Assembly: GCA_937912025.1 (NCBI GenBank)
Contig: CALDOZ010000052.1
Coordinates: forward strand, 1 to 11,240
Origin: an uncultured Clostridia bacterium
GTDB lineage: Bacteria; Bacillota; Clostridia; Christensenellales; Borkfalkiaceae
Direction: 5' to 3'
DNA length: 11,240 bases
Shown here piece after piece: positions 5,833 through 11,240 of this stretch. A program made the translations under genes and the position numbers. Every line of letters begins with the position of its first letter. Positions within the stretch are counted from its first letter, which is position 1. Below the pieces are notes generated by a model. That model saw nothing but the letters and a program-made list of their open reading frames with translations. It was not told where the DNA came from and did no database searches.

Positions 5833-7212
5833 ATGTTAGAAATTTCAAAGAAAACGAACTTGCTTGAAGAAAGTTTTTATAAGTACGAATTACAAGACGT
5901 AACAAAACCTAATTTATACGACGAAATTTACAATTATAAGGAAGTACCTAAAATTCCTTTTAACCACCGCGTCGTACCTATGGATATGCCTGAAAAGGTT
6001 TACATTACCGACACTTCTTTCCGTGACGGTATGCAATCGCTTGCTCCGTATTCAGTTGAAGAAATGGTTGATATTTATAAACTCATTTCAAAACTTGGCG
6101 GACCTAACGGAATTATTAGACAAACTGAATTTTTCGTTTATAGTGAAAAGGATAGGGAAGCAATTCGCCGTTGTCAAGAACTCGGCTTAAAATTTCCTGA
6201 AATTACAACGTGGATTCGCGCCGTAAAAAGCGATTTTGCATTGGTTAAAGACGTTGGTATAAGCGAAACGGGTATTTTAACGAGCGCTTCAGACTATCAT
6301 ATTTTCAATAAACTCGGTCTTACGAGAAAGCAAGCGCTTGATAAATATCTCGGCACGGTTAAAGACGCGCTTGACGCAGGTATTAGACCAAGATGCCATT
6401 TTGAAGATATTACAAGGGCGGACTTTTACGGTTTCGTTGTTCCGTTTGCAAACGAACTTCAAAAACTTTCCGAGCAAGCTGGTATACCTATTAAAATTCG
6501 CGCGTGCGATACTATGGGTTACGGCGTTCCGTTTACTCACGTTGCTCCACCGCGAAGCGTTGCGGGTATTATATACGGTTTAAGAGAATACGCAGGTATT
6601 CCGTCTGAACTTATCGAGTGGCACGGTCACAACGACTTTTATATGGGCGTTGCAAACGCAACTACCGCATGGCTTTACGGAGCGCAAGCGGTCAACTGCT
6701 CGCTACTTGGTATTGGCGAAAGAACGGGCAATATTCCACTTGAAGCAATGGTTATGCAATACGCTGGCTTAAAAGGTACTCTTGACGGTATGGATACAAC
6801 CGTTATTACCGAAATAGCCGAATATTTTAAACGTAAAATTGGATATGATATTCCAGACAATACTCCATTCGTTGGTAAAAACTTCAACGTTACTCGCGCG
6901 GGTATTCACGCTGACGGACTTATGAAAGACGAGCGCATTTACAACGTTTTTGATACCGCCACCATTTTAAATAGACCTGTTGGCGTAGTTATAAATTCAA
7001 CTTCCGGTTTAGCTGGTCTTGCGTACTGGATAAACGACCATTACAAGTTTACAGGCGATAATAAAGTTACTAAACAAGACGACGACGTTATTAAACTTAA
7101 AGAAATGGTTGACGCTATGTACTTTGATGGAAGACAAACTGCTTTAACCGACGAAGAACTTGAACAAATGCTTACTAAAATTAATAAAGAGAGGTTTGTT
7201 TATGTCGACTAA
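5833..7212 (+). CDS. Probable Re-type citrate synthase (isopropylmalate/homocitrate synthase family)
   Basis: The 459-residue protein is a DRE-TIM metallolyase: DTSFRDGMQS at 60-69 (Arg64 and Asp65 catalytic), the metal-binding HGHND at 264-268, LGIGERTGN at 292-300, and a short C-terminal subdomain with AGIHADGLMKDE (His359), which resembles the second catalytic region of homocitrate synthase. There is no long LeuA-type leucine-binding regulatory domain. Proteins of this shape, with Met in RDGMQ and an added N-terminal segment (about 1-50), include the Re-citrate synthase characterised in Clostridium kluyveri, which condenses acetyl-CoA and oxaloacetate with stereochemistry opposite to ordinary citrate synthase. 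The aconitase gene two places downstream supports citrate as product. Homocitrate or citramalate synthesis cannot be excluded from sequence alone. Automatic annotation may call it 2-isopropylmalate synthase. AAGGAGA at 5818-5824 fixes the ATG; its end overlaps the GntR gene by 11 bases. Confidence 0.82.
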   Translation: MLEISKKTNLLEESFYKYELQDVTKPNLYDEIYNYKEVPKIPFNHRVVPMDMPEKVYITDTSFRDGMQSLAPYSVEEMVDIYKLISKLGGPNGIIRQTEFFVYSEKDREAIRRCQELGLKFPEITTWIRAVKSDFALVKDVGISETGILTSASDYHIFNKLGLTRKQALDKYLGTVKDALDAGIRPRCHFEDITRADFYGFVVPFANELQKLSEQAGIPIKIRACDTMGYGVPFTHVAPPRSVAGIIYGLREYAGIPSELIEWHGHNDFYMGVANATTAWLYGAQAVNCSLLGIGERTGNIPLEAMVMQYAGLKGTLDGMDTTVITEIAEYFKRKIGYDIPDNTPFVGKNFNVTRAGIHADGLMKDERIYNVFDTATILNRPVGVVINSTSGLAGLAYWINDHYKFTGDNKVTKQDDDVIKLKEMVDAMYFDGRQTALTDEELEQMLTKINKERFVYVD

Positions 7213-7849
7213 TTTTACCGTTGCCGAAGATATCTTCAATAAAATTGAAGAACTTATATTAAGCGGTAATCTTAAAAAGGGTGAAATTATATCTGAAAAT
7301 ATGTTTTCAAATAAGTTTAGCGTTTCAAGAACTCCCGTAAGAGAAGCAATAAAACGTTTAGAACAAGAAAACTTAGTAGGGTATGACGCTCATAAAAACT
7401 TAAAAGTTTTAGGCGTTTCAATGCAAGATATCATTGATATTTACGACATTCGCCTTAAACTTGAACCTACCGTTATTGAAATGGCTACTTTAAATGCAAG
7501 TGATGAAGATTGTCAAAAACTACTTGAAATGATTGAACTTCAAACGTATTACGCTAACCACGGCAAAATTGAAGAAGTTAAAAAAATAGACGGGGAATTT
7601 CATACTACTTTATTTAATTTATCCGGTAGCAAAATTTACGCCGAAATTTTAACTAATCTACACCGTAAACTAAAACGTTATAGAAAAGGCTCGTTTGAAC
7701 GTCAAGATAGGTTAAACGTTGCCGTTAACGAACATATGCAAATTGTAACGGCGTTTATAAAAAAAGACCGTGAAGAACTTTTACGTCTTACAAAGGCGCA
7801 CGTTATAAACGCACGCGATAATATTTTATCGCTTGACATTTTCAATTAA
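7202..7849 (+). CDS. GntR-family regulator, FCD (FadR) branch
   Basis: A 215-residue regulator. The N-terminal winged helix (about 5-72) has the family hallmark VSRTPVREAIKRLEQENLV at 41-59. The C-terminal all-helical FCD domain (about 76-208) keeps the likely metal-site residues Asp130 and His134 in DGEFH, His178 in NEHMQI and His200 in KAHVINA. FCD proteins commonly bind small carboxylates through this metal, so citrate or a related acid is a plausible effector (inference). The ATG at 7202 is chosen over an in-frame ATG at 7160 because GAGAGG lies just before it, and the FCD family usually starts a few residues before the first helix. The gene overlaps the citrate synthase end by 11 bases and precedes aconitase by 9, so all three are co-transcribed. 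The palindrome at 5790-5805 is its probable operator, giving negative feedback on its own operon. Confidence 0.9.
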   Translation: MSTNFTVAEDIFNKIEELILSGNLKKGEIISENMFSNKFSVSRTPVREAIKRLEQENLVGYDAHKNLKVLGVSMQDIIDIYDIRLKLEPTVIEMATLNASDEDCQKLLEMIELQTYYANHGKIEEVKKIDGEFHTTLFNLSGSKIYAEILTNLHRKLKRYRKGSFERQDRLNVAVNEHMQIVTAFIKKDREELLRLTKAHVINARDNILSLDIFN

Positions 7850-7858
7850 GGAGATATT

Positions 7859-9784
7859 ATGGGTTACACTATAGCAGAAAAAATTATCAAAAATCACTTA
7901 ATATCAGGCTCTATGACAAGGGGCGAAGAAATAGCGTTAAAAATAGACCAAACACTCACTCAAGACGCAACCGGTACTATGGCGTATCTTGAATTTGAGG
8001 CTATGGGTATTAAACGCGTAAAAACTGAAAAATCAGTTGCGTATATCGACCACAACACCCTTCAAGCAGGTTTTATGAATGCCGACGACCACCGCTATAT
8101 TCAAACGGTAGCCAAAAAACACGGCGTTTATTTTAGTAGACCTGGTAATGGTATTTGTCACCAAGTACACCTTGAAAGATTTTCTAAACCGGGCAAAACT
8201 TTAATAGGCTCTGACTCGCACACTCCAACTTGCGGTGGCGCAGGTATGCTCGCTTTTGGCGCTGGCGGTCTTGACGTTGCCGTTGCTATGGGTGGCGGAG
8301 CGTATTATATTACAATGCCTAAAATGTACAAAGTAAACTTAACGGGAAAACTTAACCCGTTCGTTACCGCTAAAGACGTATCACTTGAAATTTTACGCAT
8401 TTTATCAGTTAAAGGCGGTGTTGGCGCAATTATAGAATGGGGTGGAGAAGGCGTTAAAACTTTATCAGTTCCAGAACGCGCAACTATAACCAATATGGGC
8501 GCTGAACTTGGCGCAACAACTTCAATTTTCCCGTCCGACGAAATTACTCGTGAATTTTTAAAAGCGCAGGGTAGAGAAGACGATTATACTCCAATTTGCT
8601 CAGACGACGATGCCGTTTACGATAAAATTATCGACATAAATCTTTCAACCTTAAAACCGCTTATCGCTATGCCACATAGCCCTGATAACGTCGTTACCGT
8701 TGAAAGTTTATCTAACGTTAAAGTTGACCAAGTGTGCATAGGTTCATGCACTAACTCGTCACTTTTTGATATGCTTAAAGTTGCCAAACTTTTAAAAGGT
8801 AAAGTTATAGACGATAGCGTTTCTTTATCCGTTTCGCCAGGCTCTAAACAAGTTTTAAAAATGCTTAGTGAAAGCGGAGCGCTTACCGACATTATTTCGG
8901 CTGGCGCAAGAATACTTGAATGCGCGTGCGGACCTTGTATTGGTATGGGCTTTTCTCCAAACTCGGCCGGCGTAAGTTTAAGAACTTTCAACCGCAACTT
9001 TGAAGGAAGAAGCGGTACTAAGGACGGTAAAGTTTACCTTGTTTCTCCAGAAACTGCAGTAGCATCGGCGCTTACTGGTTACATAACTTCTCCTCAAACT
9101 TTATCGGGCGATATCAACGTAACAATGCCTAAAACCTTCGTTATAGACGATACCGCTATTATTCCGCCATGCTCTATTGAAGATTACGACAAGTGCGAAG
9201 TTTTGCGCGGACCTAATATAAAAGAATTTCCAACCGCATACGCTCCTAATAACGACGTAGTAGCAAAAGTAAGTTTAAAAACGGGCGATAACATTACAAC
9301 CGACCATATTATGCCTGCCGGCGCTAAAATTTTACCGTACCGTTCTAACATTCCATACCTTTCTAAATTCTGCTTTGAAGTTGTTGACGAAACTTTCTCA
9401 GACCGTGCTAAGCAGTACGGCGAAAGCGTAATTATCGGTGGCGAAAATTACGGTCAAGGCAGTTCGCGTGAACACGCCGCTCTCGTTCCGTTATATCTTG
9501 GAATTAAAGCGGTTATTGCAAAATCGTTTGCGCGTATTCACGTTGCTAACTTAATTAACGCAGGTATTATTCCGCTTACTTTTGAAAACCCAAGCGATTA
9601 CGACGGTATTTCTCAAACTGACGAAATCGTGCTTAAAAACGTGCATAGCGGTTTAAAAACGGGCGAAATCATATTAGAGAACAAAACGACAGGCAAAGAA
9701 ATTAAACTTATCGGTAAGTTTACAAAACGCCAAATTGATATTTTGCTTTCAGGCGGATTAATCAATTACACTAAACGCGGTTAA
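7859..9784 (+). CDS. acnA: Aconitate hydratase, compact Aquifex-type
   Basis: It interconverts citrate and isocitrate by way of cis-aconitate. At 641 residues it is much shorter than the roughly 900-residue AcnA and resembles LeuC and LeuD halves fused into one chain. The [4Fe-4S] ligands are Cys297 in CIGSCTN and Cys357 and Cys360 in CGPCIGMG. Substrate-site motifs include GSDSHTPTCGG at 117-127. The swivel domain (about 465-640) has TGDNITTDHIMPAG at 475-488 and the catalytic-serine loop GQGSSREHAA at 532-541. AAGGAGATATT before the ATG is a strong ribosome binding site. It acts on the product of the citrate synthase in the same operon. Homoaconitase or isopropylmalate isomerase activity is less likely because both halves are fused and the synthase is of citrate type. 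Confidence 0.92.
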   Translation: MGYTIAEKIIKNHLISGSMTRGEEIALKIDQTLTQDATGTMAYLEFEAMGIKRVKTEKSVAYIDHNTLQAGFMNADDHRYIQTVAKKHGVYFSRPGNGICHQVHLERFSKPGKTLIGSDSHTPTCGGAGMLAFGAGGLDVAVAMGGGAYYITMPKMYKVNLTGKLNPFVTAKDVSLEILRILSVKGGVGAIIEWGGEGVKTLSVPERATITNMGAELGATTSIFPSDEITREFLKAQGREDDYTPICSDDDAVYDKIIDINLSTLKPLIAMPHSPDNVVTVESLSNVKVDQVCIGSCTNSSLFDMLKVAKLLKGKVIDDSVSLSVSPGSKQVLKMLSESGALTDIISAGARILECACGPCIGMGFSPNSAGVSLRTFNRNFEGRSGTKDGKVYLVSPETAVASALTGYITSPQTLSGDINVTMPKTFVIDDTAIIPPCSIEDYDKCEVLRGPNIKEFPTAYAPNNDVVAKVSLKTGDNITTDHIMPAGAKILPYRSNIPYLSKFCFEVVDETFSDRAKQYGESVIIGGENYGQGSSREHAALVPLYLGIKAVIAKSFARIHVANLINAGIIPLTFENPSDYDGISQTDEIVLKNVHSGLKTGEIILENKTTGKEIKLIGKFTKRQIDILLSGGLINYTKRG

Positions 9785-9790
9785 ATAGTC

Positions 9791-9827
9791 TTAAACTCCT
9801 ACTTAGTTGTGGGAGTTTAATTTTTTT
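9791..9827 (+). terminator. Rho-independent terminator of the citrate operon
   Basis: A 12-bp stem (9791-9802 with 9809-9820, one T-G wobble) has a 6-base loop and is followed by seven T bases (9821-9827). It lies six bases after the aconitase stop codon, so the dehydrogenase downstream is a separate unit. Confidence 0.9.
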
Positions 9828-9836
9828 GCAAAAAAG

Positions 9837-9845
9837 TGGTATAAT
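9837..9845 (+). promoter_or_regulatory. Extended -10 promoter candidate, distal to fucO
   Basis: TGG followed by TATAAT is an exact extended -10 element. No good -35 is visible, since that position falls in the terminator T run, but extended -10 promoters need little -35 match. It would give a leader of about 140 bases before fucO that contains the inverted repeats listed below. Confidence 0.55.
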
Positions 9846-9854
9846 TTTGCATAA

Positions 9855-9875
9855 ATTTCAAAATTTTGTTGAAAT
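9855..9875. promoter_or_regulatory. Inverted repeat near the distal fucO start site
   Basis: ATTTCAA and TTGAAAT form perfect 7-bp arms separated by seven bases. It begins about three bases after the expected start of the extended -10 promoter. It could be a repressor site or an RNA hairpin at the 5' end. No regulator gene is adjacent, and the sequence does not match a site I can name. Confidence 0.45.
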
Positions 9876-9889
9876 ACTAATGGTAATAG

Positions 9890-9902
9890 GTTAAAATTTA
9901 AC
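9890..9902. promoter_or_regulatory. GTTAAA/TTTAAC palindrome in the fucO leader
   Basis: GTTAAA, one A, TTTAAC is a perfect 13-bp inverted repeat. It resembles the inner part of clostridial Rex sites (GTTAA...TTAAC) but the spacing is one base short and the outer TTG/CAA bases are absent, so a Rex site is only a weak possibility. Confidence 0.35.
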
Positions 9903-9910
9903 TAAACTTA

Positions 9911-9958
9911 GTGGCGTGCGTATTAAACTCAACTTATTAAGTTTTACTATACCGCCAC
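9911..9958 (+). promoter_or_regulatory. Long stem-loop in the fucO leader
   Basis: GTGGCG (9911-9916) pairs with CGCCAC (9953-9958). The stem can continue as GTAT (9920-9923) with ATAC (9949-9952) across a 3-base bulge, then AAACT (9925-9929) with AGTTT (9940-9944). GC-rich arms stand out in this AT-rich stretch. It could be an RNA control element or, as DNA, an operator around the proximal promoter. There is no T run after it, so it is not a simple terminator. Confidence 0.5.
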
Positions 9959-9973
9959 AATAAAAACTATAAT
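9943..9973 (+). promoter_or_regulatory. Proximal promoter candidate of fucO
   Basis: TATAAT at 9968-9973 has a weak TTTACT at 9943-9948 as -35, 19 bp away. The transcript would start near 9980, directly before GGAGG at 9982-9986, leaving a leader of about 15 bases. The right arm of the long inverted repeat lies in its spacer. Which of the two promoters is used cannot be told from the sequence. Confidence 0.45.
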
Positions 9974-9994
9974 ATATATTTGGAGGAAATTTTT

Positions 9995-11137
9995 ATGGCA
10001 AATCGTTTTGTTCTTAACGGCATTTCGTATCACGGACACGGGGCAATTCAAGAAATCCCTAGCATTATCAAATCAAAAGGTCTTAAAAAAGCGTTTATCG
10101 CGTCTGACCCAGACCTTATCAAATTCAACGTAACTAAAAAAGTTACCGACATTTTAGACGCTAACGGTTTAGCGTATGAAATTTATAGCGATATTAAACC
10201 AAACCCAACTATTGAAAACGTTCTTTCGGGTGTTGAAGCATACAAAAAAAGTGGCGCTGATTATATGATTACCGTTGGCGGTGGTTCGTCAATGGATACG
10301 GGTAAAGCAATTGGTATTATTATCAATAACCCAGAGTTTGCAGACGTTCGCTCTCTTGAAGGCGTTGCTCCTACTAAAAACCGTACCGTATTTACAATAG
10401 CAGTTCCAACAACTGCAGGTACTGCCGCTGAAGCAACTATCAACTACGTTATTACTGACGTTGAAAAGAAACGTAAATTCGTTTGCGTTGATACTAACGA
10501 CATTCCTGACGTTGCAATCGTTGACCCTGATATGATGAGTACAATGCCTAAAGGTCTTACCGCATCAACAGGTATGGACGCATTAACTCACGCAATTGAA
10601 GGTTATACTACTAAAGCCGCTTGGGCGCTTGCAGATTGTTTAAACCTTGAAGCAATTCGTCTTATCGCTCAAAATCTTCGCAAAGCAGTACAAAACGACC
10701 CAGACGGTAGAGAAGGAATGGCTCTTGGTCAATTCGTAACCGGTATGGCGTTCAGTAACGTTGGTTTAGGTATTGCTCACTCAATGGCTCACACTTTAGG
10801 CGCTGTTTACGATACTCCACACGGTGTAGCGTGCGCAATGATGCTTCCTATCGTAATGGAATATAACGCTGAAACTACTGGCGAAAAATATAAAGCAATT
10901 GCCGAAGCAATGGGCGTTGATACTACCGGTATGGACGTTGCAACTTACCGCAAAGCTGCTGTTGACGCTGTTAAACAACTCTCTGCTGACGTTGGTATTC
11001 CGTCAAAACTTGCCGCTCTTAAAGAAGAAGATCTTGAATTCCTTGCTCAATCTGCATACGCTGATGCTTGCCGTCCTGGTAACCCTAAAGACACTTCAGT
11101 AGAAGATATTAAGGGATTGTTCCGTCAACTTATGTAA
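9995..11137 (+). CDS. fucO: Iron-dependent alcohol dehydrogenase, FucO-like (lactaldehyde reductase)
   Basis: This 380-residue protein belongs to the iron-containing (group III) alcohol dehydrogenases and is strikingly like E. coli FucO along its whole length: it starts MANR and shares NNPEFADVRSLEG (111-123), PTTAGTAAE (138-146) and MDALTHAIEGY (194-204). FucO reduces lactaldehyde to 1,2-propanediol with NADH. The nucleotide loop is GGGSSMD at 95-101. Metal ligands are Asp195, His199, His262 and His276, with His266 nearby. The ATG at 9995 is preferred because GGAGG at 9982-9986 precedes it; an in-frame TTG at 9980 lies upstream of that site. No fucose or rhamnose genes are present, so the substrate may be another aldehyde, such as acetaldehyde or glycolaldehyde. 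Six of ten Phe codons are TTC, against one of seventeen in deoB, suggesting high expression. Confidence 0.9.
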   Translation: MANRFVLNGISYHGHGAIQEIPSIIKSKGLKKAFIASDPDLIKFNVTKKVTDILDANGLAYEIYSDIKPNPTIENVLSGVEAYKKSGADYMITVGGGSSMDTGKAIGIIINNPEFADVRSLEGVAPTKNRTVFTIAVPTTAGTAAEATINYVITDVEKKRKFVCVDTNDIPDVAIVDPDMMSTMPKGLTASTGMDALTHAIEGYTTKAAWALADCLNLEAIRLIAQNLRKAVQNDPDGREGMALGQFVTGMAFSNVGLGIAHSMAHTLGAVYDTPHGVACAMMLPIVMEYNAETTGEKYKAIAEAMGVDTTGMDVATYRKAAVDAVKQLSADVGIPSKLAALKEEDLEFLAQSAYADACRPGNPKDTSVEDIKGLFRQLM

Positions 11138-11168
11138 GTAAGGGTCTTCAATAATTTTAAAGTGATAT

Positions 11169-11189
11169 AAACGGCGTTATGCGTCGTTT
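11169..11189 (+). terminator. Possible terminator hairpin after fucO
   Basis: AAACGGCG (11169-11176) pairs with CGTCGTTT (11182-11189), eight base pairs with one G-T wobble, around a TTATG loop. It lies 31 bases after the fucO stop. The tail has only three T bases within the arm, then CTATAAAATTTT, so it is a weak terminator or a processed 3' end. Confidence 0.45.
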
Positions 11190-11206
11190 CTATAAAATTT
11201 TAAGTC

Positions 11207-11232
11207 TGCAACAACCAACAAGGTTAGTTGCA
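11207..11232. other. Hairpin near the window end, function unknown
   Basis: TGCAACAACC (11207-11216) pairs with GGTT-A-GTTGCA (11222-11232), ten base pairs with a single bulged A, around an AACAA loop. No T run follows on either strand within the window. It may belong to the leader or promoter of a gene lying to the right, outside the window. Confidence 0.4.
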
Positions 11233-11240
11233 ACCTAAAA

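Noticed and set aside
6338..6583. Open reading frame on the plus strand inside the synthase gene
   Set aside because: It overlaps a strongly conserved enzyme in another frame, has no ribosome binding site, and its translation shows no recognisable domain. Other long frames antisense to the enzymes were rejected for the same reason.
7160..7201. In-frame upstream ATG extending the GntR protein by 14 residues
   Set aside because: It lies deep in the synthase coding end with no ribosome binding site, while GAGAGG precedes the ATG at 7202; the extra residues (MNKCLLKLIKRGLF) do not fit the family N-terminus.
5833..7212. Annotation as 2-isopropylmalate synthase (leuA)
   Set aside because: The long leucine-binding regulatory domain is missing, no leuB, leuC or leuD is nearby, RDGMQ and the homocitrate-synthase-like C-terminal part fit the Re-citrate synthase group, and aconitase is co-transcribed.
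9890..9902. Rex (redox repressor) binding site before the dehydrogenase
   Set aside because: The GTTAA/TTAAC arms are suggestive, but spacing is one base short of the usual 18-bp site and the outer TTG and CAA are missing, so I list it only as an unassigned palindrome.
9980..9994. In-frame TTG start extending the dehydrogenase by five residues
   Set aside because: The added codons are the ribosome binding site itself (GGAGG at 9982-9986), and the FucO family begins MANR, which matches the ATG at 9995.
9791..9994. T-box or metabolite riboswitch in the spacer before the dehydrogenase
   Set aside because: No T-box core sequence or known riboswitch signature is recognisable, and no terminator with a T run follows the leader stem-loop.

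Overview
The window looks like chromosomal DNA of a low-GC anaerobic member of the Bacillota, most likely a Clostridia-type organism. This is inferred from several things: strong AGGAGG-type ribosome binding sites, TTGACA/TATAAT promoters, short U-tailed terminators, AT-rich codons (AAA, TTT, GAA, with frequent ACG and GCG), a Bacillus-like pyrimidine-nucleoside phosphorylase, and a citrate synthase of the anaerobe-associated Re type. No rRNA, tRNA, CRISPR array, transposase or phage gene is visible.

Five transcription units can be drawn. (1) 1-897: a small XRE-type repressor (minus strand) diverges from a short lipoprotein gene (plus strand). The spacer between them carries a perfect-consensus promoter whose -35/-10 spacer is a palindrome, and a near-copy of that palindrome lies towards the repressor gene. 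An identical 55-bp sequence (last two codons, stop and terminator) occurs at the very start of the window and again after the lipoprotein, which suggests that a related lipoprotein gene lies just upstream. (2) 937-4610: a nucleoside salvage operon deoD-deoB-cdd-pdp, closed by a terminator that begins in the last stop codon. It converts purine and pyrimidine (deoxy)nucleosides to free bases and pentose 5-phosphates. (3) 4613-5722: a single EamA/DMT-family transporter gene with its own promoter and terminator. (4) 5765-9827: an operon of a probable Re-type citrate synthase, a GntR/FCD regulator overlapping its end, and an Aquifex-type aconitase. It would make citrate and then isocitrate, as in the oxidative branch towards 2-oxoglutarate and glutamate. 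Its promoter carries a 16-bp perfect palindrome of the GntR/FadR type over the -10 box, the natural binding site for the regulator in the operon. No isocitrate dehydrogenase gene is present. (5) 9837-11189: a FucO-like iron-dependent alcohol dehydrogenase preceded by a long leader with several inverted repeats and two possible promoters.

The enzymes are all recognisable families. The most interesting material is regulatory: two gene clusters that each appear to carry their own repressor and operator, a direct repeat framing the repressor/lipoprotein pair, and the structured leader in front of the dehydrogenase. I see no clearly new multi-gene system.
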